Source: Paludibacteraceae bacterium (lineage in GTDB: Bacteria > Bacteroidota > Bacteroidia > Bacteroidales > Paludibacteraceae). Taken from it: DNA of 44,111 bases. The notes beneath the pieces are model-generated. The model was not told where the DNA came from and did not search any database. It was given only the letters and a program-made list of their open reading frames with translations. Below, one piece after another: positions 8,776-16,173 of the stretch (the stretch's first letter is position 1; each line of letters opens with the position of its first letter). Location of the stretch: positions 1 through 44,111 of the forward strand of contig JAKSLB010000028.1 in NCBI GenBank assembly GCA_024401435.1, written 5' to 3'. A program made the position numbers and the translations under genes.

Positions 8776-9360
8776 TTATTTAGCCTCTTTAGCCAATTCC
8801 TCTTCAGCTCTTTGAACGCAAAGTGGTTCATTTGGATCAAATAGCATTCCTGTACAAATACAATAGCGGCGACCTGTACGTTCCAACACATCGTAGTTGA
8901 TACAACCTTGGCAACCTTTCCAGAATGATTCATCTTCTGTAAGGTCCGCAAAAGTGACAGGCAAATAACCCAAACGAGTATTTAGCTTCATTACAGCAGC
9001 ACCTGAAGTAAGACTGAAAATTTTAGCTTCTGGCCAACGTGAACGAGCCAACGTGAAAGTCATATGTTTAATACGACGAGCCAAACCGCGACCTCTGAAC
9101 TTTTCAGGGACGATTAAGCCAGAAGTGGTAACATATTTCTTGTTTTCCCACGTCTCAATATAACTAAACCCAGCGAATTCATCTCCGCATAGTGCAATCA
9201 CGGCCTTTCCTTCACGCATCTTTTGTTTTACATACTCAGGATCGCGTTTGGCAATTCCCGTACCACGTACCTTGGCAGCCGCAGCAATCGTCTCCAAGAT
9301 GGTATCCACATAACTAATATGTCGCTCATCTGCAACATATATTTCAATTTCCTGATCCAT
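8776..9360 (-). CDS. GNAT-family acyltransferase of the arginine cluster
   Basis: A 194-residue GNAT protein. The acyl-CoA binding motif A is seen as SGLIVPEKFRGRGLARRIK (R-G-R-G-L-A). The C-terminal part has a cysteine cluster (GCQGC, then YCICTG about 16 residues on). Placed between argR and argG, it is the likely enzyme for the first step, acylation of glutamate. In some Bacteroides the pathway uses succinylated rather than acetylated intermediates, so the acyl donor cannot be fixed from sequence. The Cys cluster could bind a metal; that is inference. Start ATG 9360 lies 32 bp after the argR stop. Confidence 0.82.
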   Translation of the reverse strand: MDQEIEIYVADERHISYVDTILETIAAAAKVRGTGIAKRDPEYVKQKMREGKAVIALCGDEFAGFSYIETWENKKYVTTSGLIVPEKFRGRGLARRIKHMTFTLARSRWPEAKIFSLTSGAAVMKLNTRLGYLPVTFADLTEDESFWKGCQGCINYDVLERTGRRYCICTGMLFDPNEPLCVQRAEEELAKEAK

Positions 9361-9392
9361 AGTTCTTTTTTATGAAATACAGCTGAAATTAT

Positions 9393-9863
9393 CTATTTTA
9401 TAGTAGGAATGACCCGAGACAAAGCCTCTATCACCTCCTGCTGAGTTAAATCTTCTTTTTTTACAGCAAATATTGTATCATCACCTGCCACTGTACCAAT
9501 AATAGCATCGCTCGCTTGTTCATCAATTTCAGATGCTAAACTACTTGCATATCCCGGTTTCGTGTGAATAACAACAATATTCGACGAAAAATCCACCGAT
9601 GTACAAATATTCGCAGACATATATTTCTCCATCGAAACCTTCTCCTCATTTGCAACTACTTGAGTAGGCATTTGATAAACATATTCTCCATACGAGTTGA
9701 TTGTCTTGAGAACTTTCATCTGTTTCAAATCCCTTGACAACGTCGCTTGTGTAAGAACAAAATCTCTCTCTGCCAATCGATGCAACAACTCCTCCTGACT
9801 TCCTACAACAGAAGTGGAGATGATTTCTTGTATCACTGCGAATCTTTTCGACTTATTTTTCAC
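9393..9863 (-). CDS. argR: Arginine repressor ArgR
   Basis: A 156-residue transcription factor. The N-terminal winged helix-turn-helix contains TQATLSRDLKQMKVLK, the ArgR DNA-recognition signature (S-R-D-L). The C-terminal oligomerisation and arginine-binding domain has VVIHTKPGYASSLASEID and GTVAGDDTIF, with the G-T-x-x-G-D-D-T arginine-contact motif. The start codon is GTG at 9863. It heads the arginine block and has a candidate ArgR operator just upstream, so autoregulation is likely. Confidence 0.94.
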   Translation of the reverse strand: MKNKSKRFAVIQEIISTSVVGSQEELLHRLAERDFVLTQATLSRDLKQMKVLKTINSYGEYVYQMPTQVVANEEKVSMEKYMSANICTSVDFSSNIVVIHTKPGYASSLASEIDEQASDAIIGTVAGDDTIFAVKKEDLTQQEVIEALSRVIPTIK

Positions 9864-9890
9864 AATCTTTTCCTTTTTTTAATTTCGTAT

Positions 9891-9920
9891 AATGAATTTT
9901 TAAAGAATATTTATTCATTA
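9891..9920 (-). promoter_or_regulatory. candidate ArgR operator (ARG boxes)
   Basis: The sequence 9904-9917 reads AGAATATTTATTCA, nine of ten matches to the classical ARG-box halves TGAAT...ATTCA. An adjoining half-site TGAAT lies at 9893-9897. It lies 28-57 bp before the argR GTG start, a position fitting repression of the argR-GNAT-argG transcript. Confidence 0.5.
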
Positions 9921-10007
9921 TTTTTGCAAAATTATGTATATATTTCCAATATACAAGAAAAAACTGTATAAAAAATTTAAATCATTTCAAAAACATCATT
10001 TTATTCC

Positions 10008-10259
10008 TTACGGAACAGGGTCATAGCCACTTCCACCCCACGGATGACATCTCAACAAACGCTTCAACGTCAACCAGCTTCCTTTAATTACACCGTATTT
10101 TTTCAGCGCAATCATTGCATATTCCGAACACGTTGGAGTATATCTGCAAGAAGGTGGTAACATGGGTGAAATACAAGCTTTATAAAACCTTACAGGAAGA
10201 AGGAACAAAAAAATCATCAACCTGGAAAACCAATTTCTATTGATATTATCTTCGTTCAT
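10008..10259 (-). CDS. yidD: Membrane protein insertion efficiency factor YidD
   Basis: An 83-residue protein with the YidD signature: an amphipathic N-terminal helix ([20 protein letters not shown]), then [20 protein letters not shown] and the C-terminal [12 protein letters not shown]. It acts at the inner face of the membrane with YidC. Its ATG overlaps the rnpA stop by one base (TAATG), so it is translationally coupled to rnpA, as in many bacteria. Confidence 0.96.
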   Translation of the reverse strand: MNEDNINRNWFSRLMIFLFLLPVRFYKACISPMLPPSCRYTPTCSEYAMIALKKYGVIKGSWLTLKRLLRCHPWGGSGYDPVP

Positions 10260-10657
10260 TATTTAGCCTCCCCTTCTTGTAAAGATTTTTCCAATTTTGA
10301 AAGTAGTTGAATCATCTTTTTTTGCATAAAAACAGATGATTCTATTTTTTGACCTACAAATTGGATGGCTATATGAAGCTGTTTCCCATTTTTATTCAAA
10401 AAAGTGAATAAAGGATGTTTATTTATACGATAGGCTTCTCTCATCTGACGCTTCAAATGGTTTCGATCTACCGCATGCTTGAATCTTTTTTTAGAGGCGC
10501 TAACTAAACAACGCACTGCCACTTCTTCACCTTCAACTTCGCGATACACTAAACGATAGGGATATAAAAAAACTGAAGATCCTTTTTCGTAAAGTAAATC
10601 AACGGTAGTCTCTCCAAACAGATGTTCTTTTTTTGAAAAAGTGTTTCGATTCTGCAT
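10259..10657 (-). CDS. rnpA: Ribonuclease P protein component
   Basis: A 132-residue basic protein that supports the RNase P RNA in tRNA 5' maturation. Motif seen: the RNR-like helix [18 protein letters not shown], and an N-terminal FSKKEHL. I chose the Met at 10657 because family members begin just before that motif; an in-frame Met at 10693 would add 12 uncharged or hydrophobic residues. It lies between hemD and yidD in one minus-strand transcript. Confidence 0.94.
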   Translation of the reverse strand: MQNRNTFSKKEHLFGETTVDLLYEKGSSVFLYPYRLVYREVEGEEVAVRCLVSASKKRFKHAVDRNHLKRQMREAYRINKHPLFTFLNKNGKQLHIAIQFVGQKIESSVFMQKKMIQLLSKLEKSLQEGEAK

Positions 10658-10713
10658 AGAATAAAAAACAATGTCAAAAAGCGAACAAATCAACTTTTTG
10701 ACATGGTATAATT

Positions 10714-11514
10714 TTATTTTTTCTTATTCATTTCCTTCAAGAACAAATCCAAAGCAGCTGGCATGGATGGCGCTTCTGGTGTAGGAGCCTCAACATTCAC
10801 TGTCAACCCTGCCTCTTTTGCGACCTTTGCCGTAGTTGAACCTAAGCAACCAATACAAATCTCTCCCTGTTGGAAATCAGGGAAATTCTTATACAAAGAT
10901 GCGATTCCAGAAGGACTGAAAAATACGAACATGTCATAATTAAAATCAGGCTCTTGTGTAAAATCAGAACTAACTGTCTTATACATTACTGCTTTCGTAA
11001 ACGTAGCATTTGCTTTCTCCATCAAAGAAATGATATCTTCTTTGTCCGACTCAGCAGCACCTGAATTAATATCATGAACATCGGAAACTGCAACCAAGAA
11101 TTTTTCGTCCAAATGTTTGATAACACTTGTCATCAAATCCTCTATTTTACCAGTAGCACTAAAAAATACTTTTCTCTTTCTATATTGAATATACGTCTGA
11201 AGATAATTAGCAACAGACTGAGAGACACAAAAATATTTCATCGTCTCAGGAATCTTCAAACGCATCTCCTCACATAATCTAAAGAAATGGTCTATTGCAG
11301 TTCTCGCAGTAAAAACAACTGCTGTATGATCCAAAATAGAAACCTTTTGCTGACGAAATTCTTTCGCCAATACGGGTTCCACACGAATAAAAGGTTTAAA
11401 GTCAATCTTCACACCATATTTTGTTTCTAAATCAAAATATGGTGACTTCTCCACCTTAGGTCTCGGTTGTGATACCAAAATTCGCTTAATCTTCACCATT
11501 CTTAAATCTTTCAA
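10714..11514 (-). CDS. hemD: Uroporphyrinogen-III synthase
   Basis: A 266-residue cytoplasmic protein that cyclises hydroxymethylbilane to uroporphyrinogen III in haem synthesis. The two-domain HemD pattern is seen: N-terminal KRILVSQPRP, VVFTARTAIDHFF, and the second-domain VFFSPSGIASLYKNFP with a C-terminal GCLGSTTAKVAKEAGL. Sequence conservation in HemD is low, but these strands and the neighbours (DUF4271 - hemD - rnpA - yidD) are characteristic of Bacteroidota. An alternative start Met lies at 11499. Confidence 0.88.
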   Translation of the reverse strand: MKDLRMVKIKRILVSQPRPKVEKSPYFDLETKYGVKIDFKPFIRVEPVLAKEFRQQKVSILDHTAVVFTARTAIDHFFRLCEEMRLKIPETMKYFCVSQSVANYLQTYIQYRKRKVFFSATGKIEDLMTSVIKHLDEKFLVAVSDVHDINSGAAESDKEDIISLMEKANATFTKAVMYKTVSSDFTQEPDFNYDMFVFFSPSGIASLYKNFPDFQQGEICIGCLGSTTAKVAKEAGLTVNVEAPTPEAPSMPAALDLFLKEMNKKK

Positions 11515-11524
11515 TTTTAAACAA

Positions 11525-12436
11525 TTAGACTACGCTCATCAATCCCATTACAAGAATTATTGACGGCAAAATTTCTAGCGTGCAAAGATACAAAATCAAA
11601 TAGAATATTGAGGATATACCTGTAAAAAAAATAGATAAAATCTTAAACAGATATAACAACACTGCAACAATGCAAACACCCAATCCCACATAAAGTGCAA
11701 TGACTGCTATCATCTCGGGTGCATATGCAGCCACGATATCAACACAAAAAAGAGTCATCGCTAACATTGAAAACAACGACGAACAAGTTCGTTTCAAATT
11801 TTTCAAAACATTCTTATCGAAGAAGACATAACACATCAATCGCCCTATCAAAAGTTTAAACGCAATAAATAAGACGATGATTAACAATAACATCAAACTT
11901 GACAGAATGAAAGAGTTAGAATGATGATGGAACAAACCCGTAAACACAAAATAACAAAAAATCGTTACAGACAATATGGATAATGAATGTAATAACACTT
12001 TCATCTTAGACACATCGCCCATAGAAGCATCGTAAACATCATTTCTACTCTTCGGATAGAAAAAATCTTTAAATTCTTGTGAAAGGACTTTTGAAAACGA
12101 AGATGTCACCCATCCATAAAGGAAAAACAGTAACAACATTAAAGGCATAAACCAAACCTGTTGTTGTATCAATGTCTTACGTGGTTCGCCCTCTTTAGAA
12201 GGGATAATCGAGGTGAAACTTTTCTCTTTTAGGTTTTCACACACAGTATAACCAGAAGTCTCAGTAAAAGGATACTGTAACTGATACATATCAGCTACAG
12301 GCATTTGATAAGTCGAAGAATCGTTACGAGAAAGTATTGCTCCACAATCTGTCGAATCTTTTTCCATTCCACCGACTGCAACACTATCCCTCACGATGCC
12401 TTTTATCATATCAAACTGCTGAAACTCGTTTGCCAT
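11525..12436 (-). CDS. DUF4271 membrane protein
   Basis: About 303 residues: a soluble N-terminal part (about 1-90), then roughly seven hydrophobic helices. It fits DUF4271, a Bacteroidota family of unknown function commonly found upstream of hemD, as here (10-bp gap). I chose the Met at 12436 because an upstream in-frame Met at 12460 lies inside the terminator hairpin of the preceding greA-HIT operon; that longer start stays possible. A role near haem or the membrane is only suggested by position. Confidence 0.78.
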   Translation of the reverse strand: MANEFQQFDMIKGIVRDSVAVGGMEKDSTDCGAILSRNDSSTYQMPVADMYQLQYPFTETSGYTVCENLKEKSFTSIIPSKEGEPRKTLIQQQVWFMPLMLLLFFLYGWVTSSFSKVLSQEFKDFFYPKSRNDVYDASMGDVSKMKVLLHSLSILSVTIFCYFVFTGLFHHHSNSFILSSLMLLLIIVLFIAFKLLIGRLMCYVFFDKNVLKNLKRTCSSLFSMLAMTLFCVDIVAAYAPEMIAVIALYVGLGVCIVAVLLYLFKILSIFFTGISSIFYLILYLCTLEILPSIILVMGLMSVV

Positions 12437-12456
12437 ACAATATGTTATAAACGGAA

Positions 12457-12491
12457 ACAAAAAAGAGGAGAAACAGTTATTTCTCCTCTTT
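12457..12491 (-). terminator. Rho-independent terminator after the HIT gene
   Basis: On the minus strand AAAGAGGAGAAA pairs with TTTCTCCTCTTT over a short loop and is followed by further T residues. It lies just beyond the HIT stop codon and closes the greA-HIT transcript. Confidence 0.8.
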
Positions 12492-12501
12492 GTATGTCAT
12501 A

Positions 12502-12891
12502 TTAAAAATTAGCACTGATTTTTTCTGCAAATGCTTTCATCTCCTCTGGAGAATATGATTTCTTCTTCGAAAAATTCAAATCTCCTTCGTTTTGAATAGG
12601 AATAAGATGAATATGAACATGCGGAACCTCCAAGCCAAGCACTGCAACAGCCACACGTTTACATGGAACTGATTTTTCAATGGCTAATGCAACCTTCTTA
12701 GCAAAAACCATCATATCGCCCAACATCTTATCATCCAAACGGAAAATATAATCTTCTTCCACTTTAGGAACAACTAATGTATGTCCTCCTTGGATTGGAT
12801 TGATATCTAAAAATGCAAAGAAAGAGTCATTTTCAGCTATCTTATAACAAGGAATTTCACCTTGAATAATTCTTGTGAATATTGTTGCCAT
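12502..12891 (-). CDS. HIT family nucleotide hydrolase (HinT-like)
   Basis: A 129-residue protein with the histidine triad HVHIHLIP near residue 92 and the N-terminal IFTRIIQGEIPCYKIAEN and GGHTLVVPK segments of the Hint branch. These enzymes hydrolyse AMP-N or AMP-lysine bonds; the physiological substrate is not known. It follows greA by 11 bp and shares its terminator, so the two are co-transcribed. Confidence 0.93.
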   Translation of the reverse strand: MATIFTRIIQGEIPCYKIAENDSFFAFLDINPIQGGHTLVVPKVEEDYIFRLDDKMLGDMMVFAKKVALAIEKSVPCKRVAVAVLGLEVPHVHIHLIPIQNEGDLNFSKKKSYSPEEMKAFAEKISANF

Positions 12892-12902
12892 AACATGAAC
12901 GA

Positions 12903-13376
12903 TTAGAACGAAATTTCAACAATTTCAAAAGGTATTTTACCAGCAGGAACAGTCACTTCTACAATCTCTCCTTTTTTCTTTCCCAAAAGGGCTTTGGCAA
13001 TAGGAGTACTGATAGATAGTTTACCTTCCTTCAAATTTGCTTCGTGTTCAGATACCAAAGTATATGTCATTTCAGCACCATTCTTCGTATTTTTTATTCT
13101 TACTTTATTTAGAATTTGTACGACATCCGTATTCAATCGAGAAGAATCAATTATCTTAGCATACAAGATTTTTTCTTTCAACAAAGAAATTTTCCCTTCC
13201 AATAATCCTTGTGCTTCCTTCGCTGCATCATACTCAGCATTTTCAGACAAATCACCTTTATCACGAGCCTCTGCAATTTGTTTGGAGATGTTTGGTCTTT
13301 CCACCGTCTCCAAATGCTTCAACTCTTCTAACATTTTATTGTAACCTTCTTCTGTTACATAAGATACAGTAGCCAT
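12903..13376 (-). CDS. greA: Transcription elongation factor GreA
   Basis: A 157-residue protein with the N-terminal coiled coil (about 8-75; ISKQIAEARDKGDLSENAEYDAAKEAQG) whose acidic tip (D-L-S-E-N-A-E-Y) enters the RNA polymerase secondary channel to trigger transcript cleavage, and the C-terminal FKBP-like domain with STPIAKALLGKKKGEIVEVTVPAG. Length is typical. It has a well-formed promoter at 13541-13571 and a leader of about 158 nt with two hairpins. Confidence 0.97.
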   Translation of the reverse strand: MATVSYVTEEGYNKMLEELKHLETVERPNISKQIAEARDKGDLSENAEYDAAKEAQGLLEGKISLLKEKILYAKIIDSSRLNTDVVQILNKVRIKNTKNGAEMTYTLVSEHEANLKEGKLSISTPIAKALLGKKKGEIVEVTVPAGKIPFEIVEISF

Positions 13377-13407
13377 AATATAAAATTTTAGATTTATACA
13401 CTCTTAA

Positions 13408-13432
13408 GGGGACATCTATAAGTTCCCCGATT
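13408..13432 (-). repeat. short dispersed repeat in the greA leader
   Basis: A GGGG...CCCC hairpin around CATCTATAAGTT, one of the TTCTATAAATT-family repeats seen also at 8562 and 30491. It lies 32 bp before the greA start, in the same orientation as the copy before the PCMD gene. No partner end lies nearby. Confidence 0.55.
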
Positions 13433-13469
13433 AAACATATATCGATTTGCTTTTCGAAAATTCATAAAA

Positions 13470-13506
13470 TAAATAGAATCCCGGTTTTCAACCAGAACTC
13501 TATTTA
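13470..13506 (-). terminator. hairpin in the greA leader, terminator-like
   Basis: TAAATAG pairs with CTATTTA around an inner GGTT/AACC stem with mismatches; on the minus strand it is followed by a T-rich stretch. It lies downstream of the greA promoter and upstream of the start, so it either closes the GDYXXLXY operon or attenuates greA. Confidence 0.4.
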
Positions 13507-13540
13507 TACTGTTTAACTTAAAAACAAACCTATGACGTTA

Positions 13541-13571
13541 CAAAGGTAACCTTTAAATTTGATTTTCCAAA
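13541..13571 (-). promoter_or_regulatory. greA promoter, Bacteroidota type
   Basis: On the minus strand TTTG (13571-13568) is followed by exactly 19 bp and then TACCTTTG (13548-13541), matching TTTG-N19-TAnnTTTG in full. Transcription would start near 13534 and run to greA. Confidence 0.75.
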
Positions 13572-13628
13572 AAAAAGGCTCTTCAAATTTATCTATCGTA
13601 CAAGGTTCTTTATTTTAAAATTTTATTA

Positions 13629-14165
13629 TTACTCTATCAATTGCTTATCCTCTCCACATAATCCGACAAGACGGCATGTTCCGATTAAGGATCCTGTGGT
13701 CTGAACTTTTAGCATTCCATATTTCGCATTTTCATATTTCGCGCCAGTACCTTCTTGAAAGAAATAACTGTCAGCACCAAAACTGACGTACGATTCCCGT
13801 ACTTTTTTCCCTTTTGAATAACGCAGGAGAATCTCCCCATCTTTTAAGTCCTCCTCATCATCGGTCGTACGAACAAAAGAAGCAACTCTATCTTTATCAA
13901 GTCGCACCACACAATATTTATGTTGCTCATCGTATTCCGATTTTTGTTCACGTTGCCATGCTCCGTTTCTTATGTTGTCACCTATACTGTATCGAAGTTC
14001 CATATAATCGCCTTGCATCAAGGACCTAGGATCAACTGGACGAAGCCTCATCAACACAATCTCACCAGAATTCAGTATCCTTTCATTCTTCACTATATTG
14101 AAAAAAAAGAATCCCAGCACCAACAATAAGTTGGCTATCATAATATATAGTTTTGTTTTACTCAT
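13629..14165 (-). CDS. GDYXXLXY domain protein
   Basis: A 178-residue protein with one N-terminal membrane segment (LYIMIANLLLVLGFFFFNI) and the family-naming motif GDYMELRY at about residue 53, preceded by LRPVDPRSLMQ. The rest is predicted periplasmic strands. Function unknown. Its ATG overlaps the DUF4401 stop (ATGA), so it is the last gene of the DUF2157 - DUF4401 - GDYXXLXY set, which recurs as a unit in many bacteria. Confidence 0.88.
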   Translation of the reverse strand: MSKTKLYIMIANLLLVLGFFFFNIVKNERILNSGEIVLMRLRPVDPRSLMQGDYMELRYSIGDNIRNGAWQREQKSEYDEQHKYCVVRLDKDRVASFVRTTDDEEDLKDGEILLRYSKGKKVRESYVSFGADSYFFQEGTGAKYENAKYGMLKVQTTGSLIGTCRLVGLCGEDKQLIE

Positions 14166-15184
14166 TTTGATAATTTTTTAAGGAAATAGAATATAGATAA
14201 AAAGACAACACCACTTCCCATAAGCAGGTAAGATTTATAAATCAACATAATTTCCAAATTATAGTAGAACACACTCAGTGCAAAAATCAGAAATAAACCA
14301 CAAATAGCAACACCGAAATAATCTAACACAGTATAAGTAAGCACCAATCCTAACATAGCAATAGCTATATTCGGTGAAATACATGATGCAACACAACCCA
14401 AAAGAGTTAAAGCAATGCACCAGATGAAATTCTTTGTGCCTTTCATCTCTCTTGACAATAACTTGTATGCCACTATAAACGTGAACAATGCACAGACAAC
14501 AGATTCAAATACACCATTACCGACATTTCCAGTTTTAAAAATTGTGTCTATCCTACCCATTATAACAAATATGACAGATGTAAAAGCGTAACCTATCGCT
14601 GTCAGCGCCGCACAAAAACGAATGGTGGGAATATAGTGAGTGTATAGATTCTCTTTTCCGAATCGGTTTGCATCATACTTGATTGTTAAGGCATAGACAC
14701 CCCAAAGCAATATGGCGTAATAAAAGAATATATGATAAAACACTTGGTTTTTTTTATTTATAAGAGTCAGAGGCACAAGGACGAAAATAGCAAGAAGAAT
14801 GCATTGCCTCATAAAATGATTGCGGCAAAAAAAACATGCTATTGTCAAAATAAGTACGTTAATGATAATAATATTATTAAAGCTCCAAGTATCATTTCCA
14901 ATTACAAAAATAAAAATATTCGTAAAAACCTGGCCGACAAAGAACAATGGATAGGCAACTGATAGAATTAATTTTTCATTATTTATTATCCTTGTCATAA
15001 CAATGGATGTGATCATCATACATATTCCAAAGAATTTAGAAGTTTCCTTACTAAACACACATAAAAGAACAAGCATTGTACTCATCGTGATTAATCCACC
15101 GAAGAAAAATAACAATTTAAGTGGCCACGTTAGTTTTGTGCCTTCTTCAAAATCATATTTATCAGTTAATTCCATAGTGATCAA
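14162..15184 (-). CDS. DUF4401 membrane protein
   Basis: A 340-residue protein with about ten hydrophobic helices and no catalytic motif that I recognise. It fits DUF4401 by size, by helix density and by its place between DUF2157 and GDYXXLXY genes. It likely sits in the inner membrane with those partners. Family assignment rests mainly on context; the sequence itself is poorly conserved. Confidence 0.75.
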   Translation of the reverse strand: MITMELTDKYDFEEGTKLTWPLKLLFFFGGLITMSTMLVLLCVFSKETSKFFGICMMITSIVMTRIINNEKLILSVAYPLFFVGQVFTNIFIFVIGNDTWSFNNIIIINVLILTIACFFCRNHFMRQCILLAIFVLVPLTLINKKNQVFYHIFFYYAILLWGVYALTIKYDANRFGKENLYTHYIPTIRFCAALTAIGYAFTSVIFVIMGRIDTIFKTGNVGNGVFESVVCALFTFIVAYKLLSREMKGTKNFIWCIALTLLGCVASCISPNIAIAMLGLVLTYTVLDYFGVAICGLFLIFALSVFYYNLEIMLIYKSYLLMGSGVVFLSIFYFLKKLSK

Positions 15185-15199
15185 TTTTTAAATCTTTAC

Positions 15200-16108
15200 T
15201 TATTTATCAAGATTTTCTGTTGACATACTTTCTTCATCGGAAACAGATTCCCACTTTTTCTTTTTATCGATGATATGTTTACCTAAAAAGTAAATGGCTA
15301 CCATGAAAGGAAGTGTAATAAAAACCATAGATTCATAATAGCCTATCATTTTGATGAATAATTTATATACCAGTATGAGTATACCGATGCAAAAAACTGA
15401 GTAACCTAATAAATTTTTCTTTTCATAAGAGTAAAAACCTGTTAATCCATATATTGCAATAACAACCAATAGGACTGGACTAACAAATTCTTCTTGAAAT
15501 ATATAAATAGTTACAGCAAGAATAGATAATGTACAAATAAGTAGTGTCATAAACCATTTGGGGGCAATACTCTTGTTCGGAATAAACTTTGGAGCAAATT
15601 CAAAGAACACTGTGAAGATGGAGAAAATTATCAAATAATCAAAGAGATTAAATTTGACAGTTGGGATTAAACCGTAAGTCAGTATCACGAGGGACATAAA
15701 GAACAACCAAAGGGGATAGAAGTCTGCGACCACCACCCAAACAACGATACAGAGTGACCAACCTAAAAATAGCAAGTAACTATCGGCGCCAGTCTGATAA
15801 ACCTGTCCATATACTGCTAAAAATGCGCCTACAAGTATGCATAAGGCAAAAATGGTGATATTACGAATCCAATCACGCATCGGAACCTTTACTACCGCAG
15901 CAAATGTCGCCAATAGTAAAGCAAGCACGATTCCCATTTTTACGAAACGGTGTAGACCATCCCAATTATAAGCAAAGAAAAAGATGATTCCACTTAAAAG
16001 AAATCCAACTCCTAAAACGAGTGCAAGGACTTCAACAAATTTTTGCCACTTTTGATTGTCGGCTCTTTTAATTTGTGGTAACGATTCTATTACTATATCT
16101 TGTTCCAT
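15200..16108 (-). CDS. DUF2157 membrane protein
   Basis: A 302-residue protein with a short cytoplasmic N-terminus and about eight to ten helices. The segment FFFAYNWDGLHRFVKMG is the conserved DUF2157 start (an AYNW core), and AFLAVYGQVYQTGADSYLLF is the second diagnostic stretch. Function unknown. It is the first gene of the trio and precedes DUF4401 by 15 bp. Confidence 0.87.
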   Translation of the reverse strand: MEQDIVIESLPQIKRADNQKWQKFVEVLALVLGVGFLLSGIIFFFAYNWDGLHRFVKMGIVLALLLATFAAVVKVPMRDWIRNITIFALCILVGAFLAVYGQVYQTGADSYLLFLGWSLCIVVWVVVADFYPLWLFFMSLVILTYGLIPTVKFNLFDYLIIFSIFTVFFEFAPKFIPNKSIAPKWFMTLLICTLSILAVTIYIFQEEFVSPVLLVVIAIYGLTGFYSYEKKNLLGYSVFCIGILILVYKLFIKMIGYYESMVFITLPFMVAIYFLGKHIIDKKKKWESVSDEESMSTENLDK

Positions 16109-16173
16109 CTATTAATACTACAAAGTTTGACACAATCAGTAACCCTAAAAATATAAAATCTTTTTTGTATGTT

